The notes: generated by a model not told the origin, from the letters alone. 11,017 bases of DNA from Liolophura sinensis (GCF_032854445.1 NC_088300.1:81757084-81768100); one strand, 5' to 3'; positions 1-8,498 are shown, numbered from the stretch's first letter. Numbers and translations are program-made.

Positions 1-189
1 GTCAACAGCTCATTTAATTTATATAACACATGGGATAAAACAAACTCCATGAGGTTTACTTCCCCTGAGATATTACTTTATATGTTTTATTATTTTCGGC
101 TAATTTCTGCTTCTTTTATGCCACCTTTATTTATTGAATTATTTTTTCGTTGTTAATATTCTGGTAATTAAATGAAATAAAAAATCAAA
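1..189. other. AT-rich unique sequence left of array 1
   Basis: AT-rich DNA with no reading frame of note and no recognisable repeat. An AATAAA hexamer lies at 176-181, just before the first C-rich repeat, but no gene upstream can be seen, so it is not called a polyadenylation signal. Confidence 0.6.
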
Positions 190-1620
190 ACCCCCCGCCT
201 TCACCCACACCAACGCTTCCACATAATGGAATGTGGAAATAACAAGATATGAAGGACCTCACATCCACCTTCACGTCACACCTACCTTCACACTATTAGC
301 CGTCACGTCACATCCATCTACACACCACATCCAACTTCACGCCACTTCCACCTTCGCGCGACATTCATCTCCACGCCACACCCACCTTCACGTAAAAACA
401 TCTACATGCCACACTCTTCTTCAGGCCACACCCGCCTTCACGCCACACCCAACCACATGCCACATCCCATCTTCACGCCACACACATCTTCACGCCACAC
501 CCACCTTTACTCCACACCTACCTTCACACTATTAGCCGTCACGCCACATCCATCTTCACGCTACATCCACCTTCACGCTACACCCACCTTCACCTTCACA
601 CTATTAGCCGTCACGCCACATCCATCTTCACGCCACACCCACCTTCACCGCTACACCCACCTTCACGCGACATTCATCTCACGCCACACCCACCTTCACG
701 TTACACCCATCTATATGCCACACTCGTCTTCAGGCCACACCCACCTTCACGCTACACCCAACCATATGCCACATCCATCTTCACGCCACACACATCTTCA
801 CGCCACATCCACCTTTACTCCACACCTACCTTCACACTATTAGCCGTCACGCCACATCCATCTTCACGCTACACCCACCTTCACGCTACACCCACCTTCA
901 CCTTCACACTATTAGCCGTCACGCCGCATCCATCTTCACGCCACACCCACCTTCATGCTACACCCACCTTCACGCGACATTCCTCTTCATGCCACACCCG
1001 CCTTCACGTTACACCCATCTATATGCCACACTCGTCTTCAGGCAACACCCACCTTCACACCACACCCATCTACATGCCACACCCACCTTCACGCCACACC
1101 CAACCACATGCCACTCCCACCTTCACGCCACACCCACCTTCACGTCACACGCATCTTCACGCCACATTCGTCTTCTCGCCACACCCACCTTTACGCCAAA
1201 CCCACCCACAAGCCACACCCGCCTTCACCCCACGACAACCTTCACGTCACACCCACCTTCACGTCACACCCACCTTCACGTCACACCCGCCTTCACGCCA
1301 CATTCGTCTTGACGCCACCCTTCACACCACACCCACCTTTATGCCACATCCCACCTTTGCGTCACACGCCACACTCGCCTTCACGTCACACCTACCTTCA
1401 CGTGACATTCGTCTTCACGCCACATTTCGTTTCACGCCGCCTTCACATCACACCCACCTACATGCCGCACCCACCTTCACGCCCACACCCTCCGTCGCGC
1501 CACGCCCACCTTCGCGCCACACCCACCTACACTCCAAACTCGCCTCTACGCCACACCCACCTTCACGCCACACCCACTTTCAGAGCACACTCGCCTTCAT
1601 GGCCACACCCGCTTTCCCCC
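190..1620. repeat. Minisatellite 1: 17-bp C/A-rich unit with 308-bp higher-order repeat
   Basis: Tandem array of a 17-bp unit close to CTTCACGCCACACCCAC on the + strand. The unit has one G and eight Cs, so the array is strongly strand-skewed. A degenerate copy at about 190-212 is separated from the main array by a short non-repeat insert that holds a hairpin. A marker variant containing CACTATTAGCCGTCACG occurs at 291, 527, 599, 835 and 907, spaced 236, 72, 236 and 72 bp, so a 308-bp block of about 18 units is repeated. The third block loses register after about 1060, where roughly two extra units appear. Copies become more diverged toward the right end. The + strand unit contains no stop codon in any frame, which creates long overlapping reading frames in all three frames; I regard these as artefacts. 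Confidence 0.95.
217..238. other. Perfect 8-bp inverted repeat at the edge of array 1
   Basis: TTCCACAT at 217-224 is the exact reverse complement of ATGTGGAA at 231-238, with a 6-nt loop (AATGGA). It sits in the short insert between the first degenerate 17-bp copy and the main array. It could form a hairpin or cruciform; no function is implied by sequence alone. Confidence 0.7.
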
Positions 1621-1980
1621 TTTCGCCATAGCAGTGGATTTGACGCTTCAGCAGTTTGGTTTTACAAGTGTCAGAAAAACGACAGTTATCATGTCCGTAA
1701 ATATATGAAATGGTCCCCCTGTCAGAGACAAAAAGTTTACATTTGGCTCTACTTTCCAGCAAATGGCAAATTTGTCAACGTTGGCATTTTCGTATAAAGC
1801 AAAAACTACTTGTTCCTTGAAGGACATTTTAAACTGATCTGTCCTCACCAGGAACATCAAAGGACATAACTTCTTACTGGTTTGTAAAGAGGATTTCTCA
1901 GTGGGAAGAGATAAGAACCATTTGTTGCTGGGTCTTTGAAGGTGACTCATGTGCGCAGACGAAAAAGTTGTCTTTGCTAC
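1621..1980. other. Unique spacer between arrays 1 and 2
   Basis: About 360 bp of non-repetitive DNA. A reading frame that runs through array 1 continues to a stop at 1797, but the unique part shows no recognisable domain. Two minus-strand frames also cross here without recognisable motifs. A nested inverted repeat at 1811-1856 is the only clear structure. Confidence 0.6.
1811..1856. other. Nested inverted repeat (two-part stem)
   Basis: TGTTCC (1811-1816) pairs with GGAACA (1851-1856), and inside it AGGACA (1821-1826) pairs with TGTCCT (1840-1845). This would fold as two 6-bp helices separated by a 4/5-nt internal loop and closed by a 13-nt loop. A further AGGACA copy follows at 1861-1866. 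The arms are exact, but the stem is short enough that chance is possible. Confidence 0.5.
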
Positions 1981-3470
1981 TTTTTGTTAGTGTGTTGTAT
2001 AGGTAAACATAGACATCTTGTTGGTCGTAGTCGTAGCCACTTTGACCAGGTGTATTGTAGCTGAACATCGTCATCTGACCAAAGATCGTCTTAAACACTA
2101 TGACCAGGTATGTTGTAGGTAAACATTGTCATCAGACCAAAGATCGTCTTATCCATTTTGAACAGGTATGTTGTAGGTAAACATTGTGATCTGATCAAAG
2201 ATCGTCATAACCACTATGACCCGGTGTGTTGTAAATAAACATTGTCATCTGACCAAAGATCGTCAGGACCTCTTTGGCCAGGTGTATTGTAGATAAACAT
2301 TGTCATCTGATCAAAGATGTCAGAACCACTTTGACCAGGTATATTGTAGATAAACATTGTCGTCTGACTGAAGATCGCTTTAACCACTTTGACCAGGTGT
2401 AATGTAGGTTAAACATTGTCGTCTGATCAAACATCGCCTTAACCACTTTGACCAGGTATGTTGTATGTAAACGTTGTCATCTGACCAAAGATCACCTTAG
2501 CCAGTTTGACCAGGTGTATTGTAGCTGAACATTGTCATCTGACCAAAGATCGTCTTAACCACTTTCACTAGGTGTGTTGTAAGTGAACGTTGTCATCTGC
2601 CCAAAGATCGTTAGTGCCATTTTGACTAGATGTATTGTAGGTAAACATTGTCAACTTACCAAAGATCGCTTTAACCACTTTGACCAAGTGTAATGTAGGT
2701 AAACATTGTCGTCTGACCAAACATCGCCTTAACCACTTTGACCAGGTATATTATAGATAAACATTGTCATGTGACCAAAGATCACCTTAACCACTATGAA
2801 CCGGTGTGTTGTAGGTAAACATTGTCATCTGACCAAAGATCATCTTATCCACTATGAGCAGGTATATTGTAGGGTAACATTGTCATCTGACCAAAGATCG
2901 TCATAACCACTTTTACGACGTGTATTGTATGTAAACATTGTCATGTGACCAAACATCGATATAACCAGGTGTGTTGTAGGTGAACATTGTCATCTGACCA
3001 AAGATCGTCATAACCACTATGACCAGGTGTGTTGTAGGTGAACATTGTCATCTGATCAAAGATCGTCATAACCACTTTTACGACGTGTATTGTATGTAAA
3101 CATTGTCATCTGACCAAAGATCGCCTTAACCACTTTAACCAGGTGTGTTGTAGGTGAACATTGTCATCTGACCAAAGATCGTCATAACCACTATGACCAA
3201 GTGTGTTGTAGGTGAACATTGTCATCTGACCAAAGATCGTGATAACCACTATGTCCAGGCGTATTGTATGTAAACATTGTCATGTGACCAAAGATCGCCA
3301 TAACGACTATGACCAAGTGTATTGTATGTAAACATTGTGATCTCACCTACAGATCGCCTTGGCCACTTTGACCAGTATTGTAGGTAAACATTGTCATCTC
3401 TTCAAATATCGTGTTAATATCTTTGACCAGATGTATTGTAGCTAAACACTGTCATTTGAACAAAGATCGG
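1981..3470. repeat. Minisatellite 2: 58-bp unit, about 25 copies
   Basis: Tandem array with a 58-bp period: the GACCAGG-type landmark recurs at 2044, 2102, 2160 and 2218, exactly 58 bp apart. Each unit runs through TGACCAGGTGTRTTGTAGG, then TAAACATTGTCATC, then TGACCAAAGATCG and a TTAACCACT-like end. The first copy (1981-2040) and the last (about 3421-3470) are diverged. A GATCGCTTTAACCACTTTGACC variant recurs at 2374 and 2664, a 290-bp (five-unit) spacing that suggests a block duplication. A few units are shortened, for example near 2960. The unit carries stops in several frames and is not coding. Confidence 0.95.
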
Positions 3471-3963
3471 CTGACAGAAAAGGTGTCCAAACCCTTGGCG
3501 CTCTGCTTTATAACTTTCAAATCCCTGTTAATCCGTGGTCAGGATATGCTTATGCATCAAAGGCGTGTTTCTACAAATCACCGTGTGGGATATATGTACA
3601 GCTGCGATTAAAGCGGCGGCGCTAAGGTAAACAGTTTGATTAACGACACCTTCTCAGCTAGAATTGTATCGAATCTGTGTACAGATTAAATGTACACACC
3701 TACACCATTTCTGATGCCTTTCTTCAAACACTGACAACTTCTGTCTGCGTGTCTGTGCCTGATTGCAATAACTTCGCACTTTATGTAATGTACTTCATAG
3801 TGTTTTGTATTGACGTTTTGAAAACTTTATCTAGTAATCATTGAATTCTACCATGCAAAATGGTTTGGTATAAGAACTTGTGTCCCTCCCGCCTAGATTT
3901 CTTTTGGACAGAAAATAATCTCGGACACATAATCATTGGTTCATATATTATTTTTATTGTCAC
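3471..3963. other. Unique spacer between arrays 2 and 3
   Basis: About 490 bp with no recognisable gene, RNA or mobile element. The 66-residue plus-strand frame at 3411-3611 begins inside the last 58-bp copies and shows no motif. A short AAAGCGGCGGCGC stretch near 3610 is the only GC-rich patch. Confidence 0.6.
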
Positions 3964-4901
3964 ACGTTAATGTGTTTGTGTAGCAAAGCATCATCTGTGT
4001 ACATCGTTATAGGGTGTCTATGTAGCGAAGTATCGTCTGTGCACATCACTAGGGTGTCTGTTGCTAAGCATGGTCTGTGTACACCATTAGAGTGTCTGTG
4101 TAGCGAAGCATCGACTGTGCACATCGTTAAGGTGTCTATGTAGCGAAGAATCATCCGCGTACATCGTTAAAGGGTGTCTTTGTAGTGAAACATTATCTGT
4201 GTACATCATTATAGGCTGTCTATCTAACGAAGCATCGTCTGTGCACATCATGAGGGCGTCTATGTAGAGAAGCATCATTTGTGTACGTCATTATAGGGTG
4301 TCTATGTAGAGATGCATTATCTGTGTACGTCATTATAGGGTGTCTATTTAGCGAAGGATTATCTGTGCACATCATGAGGGTGTCTATGTAGAGAAGCATT
4401 ATTTGTGTACGTCATTATAGGGTGTCTACTACGTAGCGAAGCATCATCTGTGTACGTCATTATAGGGTGTCTATGTAGCGAAGCATCATCTGTGTACATC
4501 ATTACATCGTGTCTATGTAGCGAAGCATCATTTGTGTACATCATTATAGGGTGTCTATGTAGCGAAGCATAATTTGTGTACATCATTAGAGTGTCTATGT
4601 AGCGAAGCATCATCTGTGTACATCATTAGGGTGTCTATGTAGCGAAGCATCATCTGTGTACATCATTAGACTGTCTATGTAGCGAAGCATAATTTGTGTA
4701 CATCATTATAGGGTGTCTGTGTAGCGAAGGATTATCTGTGTACATCATTAGGGTGTCTATGTAGCAAAGCATCATTTGTGTACATTGTTAAATTGTATCT
4801 ATGTAGCGAAGCATAATTTGTGTACATCATTATAGGGAGTCTATGAAGCGAAGCATTATCTGTATACATCATTAGAGTGTCTATGTAGCGGTGCATCATC
4901 T
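3964..4901. repeat. Minisatellite 3: 40/42-bp unit, about 23 copies
   Basis: Tandem array whose unit runs GTGTCTATGTAGCGAAGCAT, then CATCTGTGTACATCATTA, with or without an extra TA before the next GGGTGTC. Landmark CATCATTA starts at 4497, 4539, 4581, 4621 and 4661, giving 42, 42, 40 and 40 bp. Variant units form a three-unit higher-order pattern: the AGCGAAGCATAATTTG variant recurs at 4561, 4681 and 4805, and the TGAGGG variant at 4251 and 4375. The 42-bp form keeps a 14-residue periodic frame open on the minus strand (a MYTDDASLHRHPIM-like repeat), but the 40-bp units break it, so I do not call it a gene. Confidence 0.94.
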
Positions 4902-4968
4902 ATTTGCGGTTGCACCACTGAACTCAATTACTAAAAACATTGAGCTCATGTATTCCGCGTCATTACGC
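4902..4968. other. Short junction between arrays 3 and 4
   Basis: Sixty-seven bases of non-repeat sequence. CTCAAT and ATTGAG form a 6-bp inverted repeat with a 12-nt loop near 4923-4946; it is too short to interpret. Confidence 0.5.
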
Positions 4969-5259
4969 CATTTCAGCGTCCTCCCGTCATTTTACCGTCT
5001 TTCCGACATTTCAGCGTGATTTCCACATTTTAGCGTTTTTCCGACATTTCAGGGTCCTGACATTTCAGCGTCTTTCCGACATTTCAGTGTGATTTCCACA
5101 TTTTACCGTCTTTCCGACATTTCAGCGTGGTTTCCACATTTTAGAGTCTTCCCGACATTTTATCGTCTTTCCGACATTTTAGCGTGATTTCCACATTTTA
5201 GCGTCTTCCCAACCTTTTTAGCGTCCTTCCGACGTTTTAGCGTCTTTCCGACTTTTCAG
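4969..5259. repeat. Minisatellite 4: 19-bp unit in two flavours
   Basis: About 15.5 tandem 19-bp units. Flavour A is close to CATTTCAGCGTGATTTCCA and flavour B to CATTTTAGCGTCTTTCCGA. They mostly alternate in the first two thirds, and the last third is dominated by B. One unit (5045-5060) is 16 bp and one (5213-5232) is 20 bp. The unit at 4988-5006 is identical to that at 5099-5117, and the units after each also match closely, so a block of about 111 bp (six units, one shortened) seems duplicated. The copy number is small enough that the unit boundaries above were counted one by one. Confidence 0.92.
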
Positions 5260-5835
5260 ATAATTGACACTCAAGGTTATTACACCTTCTATTTTGCGAC
5301 TCCTGATATGTTTAGCCCGTAATCGGATACTCCGGGTGTTACAGGGGTTCAGGAATACATCGTGAGTGTATAAATTGTACATGCTTAGGGTTTATGGCTC
5401 TTAAAGAAAGAACAACTTATAACTTGCGCGTACTTAAAATCTCAAAACTAGTTGATGATGACTGGAAGAGGTTTATGGCGTCTGGGCCGTTGAGGGGAAA
5501 TTGTTCAACAAATATTACTTCTGTTACAGTTAAACATCCGTCTGTTAACTAAACACTCAATTTACTGCAAATCTTGTCTAAAAACTAATCTCACATAACA
5601 ACTTCTGTTGTGACTTGTACATTAACAAGCTATTTGTGATGCATGTGAAAGGTTTACATACATTACGTGATGTAAGCAAATTAGCGTGTAAAAATGGTAA
5701 GTTACGTTCATCGCTGCTCTGGGAGACTTTTATAGACAGACAGGGACGAAGTGAACACTCCTGTGTCCCATTTCTGTCTCTGTTGGAAGTCAAATGACAA
5801 ATCTCTCTTACATGTTAAGTAAAACAACAAACTTT

Positions 5836-5855
5836 CCGTCATCACTGGATGACGG
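5836..5855. other. Perfect 8-bp stem with 4-nt loop
   Basis: CCGTCATC (5836-5843) and GATGACGG (5848-5855) are exact reverse complements around ACTG. Ten bases downstream, CTATAGCTATAG (5865-5876) is a perfect 12-bp palindrome. No T-run or coding context gives this a role; it could be a cruciform-prone site or the end of an old element. Confidence 0.6.
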
Positions 5856-5890
5856 CGACTTTTACTATAGCTATAGAATTTCCCGCGCTT

Positions 5891-6306
5891 CACGTGCTCT
5901 GTGAAACCCTAGTGGCAGAGGGGAGAAAAAAATACATCGGTCTGACAGACGGCTATGAGAGAACTGGTCACGTTAATGTTGGCATCGGGCACGCGCAAAT
6001 ACAAACTGCCAGCTGACAAAGTTGTCCGGGTAGACGAAGATACAGAGAGGATTTACTGTTATTTTTTTCTTCAGTGCACGTGTTAGTTGAAATGCCAAAG
6101 TAAAAGATAAAATGAAACACTTATCTGTAATTCCCGTCAGTCGGACAGAAATGTTTCACAAATATCTTTAGATGAAGGCGATAGAACACATGTTCTCTCT
6201 ATATTGGACAGAAGCTGCAATTTTGGAGACTGAGGTTTAAGATGTGAACATCAACAAGAAATGTATCCAGTATTGCTTGCTTCATAGGGAGACAACCGGT
6301 CACGTG
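5891..6306. promoter_or_regulatory. Cluster of three CACGTG E-boxes
   Basis: Exact CACGTG occurs at 5891-5896, 6077-6082 and 6301-6306 in non-repetitive DNA, the last within GTCACGTGAT. Random expectation is about one per 4 kb, so three in 416 bp is a local excess. The stretch is also relatively CpG-rich (CCCGCGC, GGGCACGCGC). E-boxes are bound by bHLH proteins such as MYC/MAX, USF and CLOCK families. A regulatory role is inference; no transcription start is visible. Confidence 0.25.
5955..6086 (+). other. Short exon-like reading frame, unassigned
   Basis: An ATG at 5955 opens 43 codons to a TAG at 6084-6086, preceded by an in-frame TGA at 5943. Residues 11-31 or so are charged and mixed (…TRKYKLPADKVVRVDEDTER…) and use C- or G-ending codons more than the surrounding AT-rich DNA, which looks more protein-like than other frames in this window. 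After codon 33 it runs into a pyrimidine tract (6061-6074) that looks like an acceptor site rather than coding sequence. No good donor is seen; GTAGAC at about 6028 is a weak one. I recognise no family. It may well be chance. Confidence 0.12.
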
Positions 6307-6443
6307 ATCATACGTTATGCAGATTTTCAATATAGACAGTATTATGGCAACGTTTTCAATATAATGAAAATAAAGGGTTTATCATCACACCTTTGTAAAA
6401 ATCATCTTTATATAACGTATTAACCGATCCGTCCTCTATATGT

Positions 6444-6455
6444 CCCCCCCCCCCC
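6444..6455. repeat. 12-C homopolymer run
   Basis: Twelve consecutive Cs on the + strand, followed by C-rich DNA to about 6512. This is a likely length-variable site and the reason the minus-strand frame at 6356-6637 contains a glycine-rich stretch. Confidence 0.9.
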
Positions 6456-7629
6456 ACGCCACCAACACCTCTCCATCCCCCGTCCACCGGTCCAACAGGC
6501 TTACACACCCCTGGCCTTCCCTGGACCGCTCGCAGATCACACCCACGAAGTGTAGAGAGCTGGGGGAGATGGATGAAGCGCCGCCTGTTCCTGCTTATTA
6601 AGTCGTGTCTGATGGATGCTGAGATTGGCATCTCCACTCATCACCTTCATTTGTGTTCGCTCGAATCAGTCGATTGATGGAAGCAGAGATCAAAGGTAGG
6701 ACCGATATGCCGCCCTCCGATAGATCAGGGTTCCTCATCGTTGCTGTAGGTCTCGAATAACCGCCGGCAAATAGGTCAAACTGAAACTAAGCGGTTGTAG
6801 TTATTCGCAATTGGTTGGCTATTCCATGTAATTTGTACACATATTATCCTCAGTGCTTCCTGCTCCTCGCCCCTCACAAGCCTCTTTCCCTCAACACCCC
6901 ATCACCCCAACAGGTGTTCCCACACCACTGCTCTTCTTGTCTTAAGTGACCGCCGTTGTATTTGATATCTCTCATCAGTATATGAGGGTAATGACTTTCT
7001 AACAAATGTCCGTGGATATTTCAATTGCAACAGTATGTTGTTGTTCTAACAAAATTAAAAGAAAACATTAGTCTTACGGTGTGGGCTTTTTGGCCATAAA
7101 GAAAACGTGAATTATGTTCCCTGGACTAGTTTTTTTCTGTTCACCCGCTGTCTCAGATTGTGAGGCTTGGGCTTTCATCCCCGAGTTTTCTTATGAATTA
7201 TCGGTTACAGCAAGGAGACGATCTCGCTAAAGTCTCCAGCAAAACTCTCCACTTTCGGACATCCGTTAAAAACTTGTTTTGTGTTTGTTTTGTGGAGTAA
7301 AACCATCGCTGACTTGTACATCCGAAACGTGACATTTTTGTCTTGCTTATTCCTCCACAAACTAGACTATTGTTATTTAGCCCAGTTTACTAAATTCGAA
7401 TTTTCTGCAACACTGATTTTGACCTGGACAACTTTCGTGATTTTTGGAGTTAACCAGCTTTTCTACTGTTTTGTATACCCCTTCACCAGTCTCACACGAC
7501 TGCTGGTTTGAAATTGTGTTCCATGAATGCCCAAACACTAAACTTTGTGGCATTTACGCTTGACGAAGTTTTTCAGTTTAAGACAGAATCCCATAATAGC
7601 ATGATGAATGTGACAGGTTTGTATGCTGT

Positions 7630-7670
7630 GTGGACGACTTGTGGACGACTCGAGGACGACTTGAGGCGAC
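7630..7670. repeat. 11-bp micro-repeat, about 3.7 copies
   Basis: GTGGACGACTT at 7630, GTGGACGACTC at 7641, GAGGACGACTT at 7652 and a partial GAGGCGAC at 7663. It is a small direct repeat that may represent the seed stage of a minisatellite. Confidence 0.8.
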
Positions 7671-8016
7671 AAGACACACGCCATTTCCTTCATGAGAACC
7701 TGTTATATGTGAGCAGTTATAAACAATGCGCGCAGTGTCTTTAAATATCTAAACTCATCAATTCATTTTTCATCACCGCATACGCTGACACGTTTAAAAG
7801 CGTAATAGATAAAAGCTAGATGTACTTGTTTTGATTTACCAAGGGTTTTGTGAAGTTTTACGGTGTTATTTTTTCTGCGTGTGAAGATTGTCCAGCCTTT
7901 ACATGCCATGCGGATTATGCTGTAGTCTCACTTGATTACAGACACACTCACTCGGAAAGATTATTTCTGCCTACATAAATAATCTCAAAGTGTGTATGTG
8001 TACAGCCTAAGGCCTT

Positions 8017-8026
8017 GTCACGTGAC
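8017..8026. promoter_or_regulatory. Palindromic GTCACGTGAC motif
   Basis: A perfect 10-bp palindrome containing CACGTG. In vertebrates this extended form matches high-affinity E-boxes bound by USF, MITF or TFEB family proteins. It is a single site in unique DNA; function is unknown. Confidence 0.25.
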
Positions 8027-8084
8027 CACCAAAGTCTATATGGTATATCGAGAATCCGAACTAAGTATATGTATCCCTGTTAAT

Positions 8085-8106
8085 TTCCTCCTTTTTTTGG
8101 GGGGAA
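8085..8106. other. Pyrimidine/purine hairpin at the left of array 5
   Basis: TTCCTCC (8085-8091), seven Ts (8092-8098), then six Gs and AA (8099-8106). The flanks pair with one G-T wobble. It lies about 20-30 bp before the 40-bp array and may be relevant to slippage; otherwise it is unremarkable. Confidence 0.35.
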
Positions 8107-8127
8107 CGTTTCATGTCACTCGTGGGA

Positions 8128-8391
8128 GTCATTGTTGGTGGTGCTCGTCTGGGTAAGGTTTCCTCGTGTCGGAGATGCTAGGATTTGATATCGTACTTGG
8201 AGTTATTGTCGGAGGTGCTAGGCTGTGATGACGCACTTTGGGTCAATGTCGGAGGTGCTAGGCTGTAATATCATACTTTGGTTCATTGTTGGAGGTAAAA
8301 TGCTGTGACCTTGTACTTGGGGCCAATGTCGGAGGTGCTAGGCTGTGATCTGGTACATGGTGGCAATGTCGGAAAAGCTGGGAATTGAAAT
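8128..8391. repeat. Minisatellite 5: 40-bp unit, about 6 copies
   Basis: The landmark TGTCGGAGGTGCTAGGCTGT recurs, in variant forms, with its GTC or GTT at 8168, 8208, 8248, 8288, 8328 and 8368, all exactly 40 bp apart. A diverged copy begins near 8134. Each unit continues with GATATCGTACTTGGGGTCAA-like sequence. The last copy runs into GCTGGGAATTGAAATCC, which may belong to a neighbouring tRNA-like fragment. Confidence 0.92.
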
Positions 8392-8498
8392 CCATGTGAT
8401 TTTTGAATGGAGAGGATTTATTAAATCACTCACCGTTACCACACTGGTGGAGGCTACCGGGCCATTGTGCTGCGCTAGCACGCTAACCACTCGACCTC
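8377..8498 (-). mobile_element. Possible tRNA-derived SINE fragment
   Basis: On the minus strand, GAGGTCGAGTGGTTAGCG (8498-8481) resembles the D-arm/A-box region of a tRNA, and GGATTTCAATTCCCAGC (8393-8377) resembles a B-box (GTTCRANTCC with one mismatch). Their spacing of about 100 bp is longer than in a tRNA or typical SINE head, so an insertion, a chimera or coincidence must be allowed. No tail, target-site duplication or second copy is visible here. The putative B-box overlaps the end of the 40-bp array. Confidence 0.25.

Larger units (their letters stand above)
5260..8127. other. Large unique region, no confident gene
   Basis: About 2.9 kb without tandem arrays. Reading frames are short, overlap on both strands (for example 5578-5797 on both) and show no recognisable domain. 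Two overlapping plus-strand frames at 7281-7511 and 7508-7744 are 76 and 78 residues; the second begins with TTG rather than ATG. Pyrimidine tracts ending in AG, suitable as splice acceptors, occur near 6061-6074 and 7131-7156, which would fit intronic DNA or scattered small exons, but no donor-acceptor pair can be assigned. Local features are listed separately. GC content rises around 5880-6080 and 6430-6620. Confidence 0.6.

Noticed and set aside
955-1797. 280-residue plus-strand reading frame rich in His, Thr and Pro
   Set aside because: It lies almost entirely in the 17-bp array, whose unit has no stop in any plus-strand frame. The overlapping frames encode the same 17-residue periodicity shifted, there is no signal peptide or domain, and the unit length is not a multiple of three.
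1981-3470. CRISPR-like array of regular repeats
   Set aside because: The whole 58-bp period is repeated, so there are no unique spacers, and no cas-type gene is present. The same holds for the other arrays.
4359-4613. 84-residue minus-strand frame with 14-residue repeats
   Set aside because: It depends on runs of 42-bp units and is broken wherever a 40-bp unit occurs; there is no flanking coding sequence or splice signal.
4040-4760. Interstitial telomere repeats (TTAGGG within array 3)
   Set aside because: TTAGGG appears only once per 40-bp unit in some copies and never in tandem, so it is a coincidence of the unit sequence.
5908-5925. CTCF-like motif around CCCTAGTGGCAG
   Set aside because: Compared with the usual core it lacks a base between the two halves, and it is a single site.
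6356-6637. 93-residue minus-strand frame with a Gly-rich stretch
   Set aside because: The Gly-rich part is the translation of the 12-C run and adjacent C-rich DNA; nothing else in it is recognisable.
7281-7744. Two overlapping plus-strand frames that could look like a translationally coupled pair
   Set aside because: The second starts with TTG, neither shows a known domain, and coupling of this sort is a bacterial feature while the window looks eukaryotic.
8377-8498. A functional tRNA gene on the minus strand
   Set aside because: The A-box-like and B-box-like segments are about 100 bp apart and no acceptor stem or anticodon arm can be folded, so only a degenerate SINE-like fragment is proposed.
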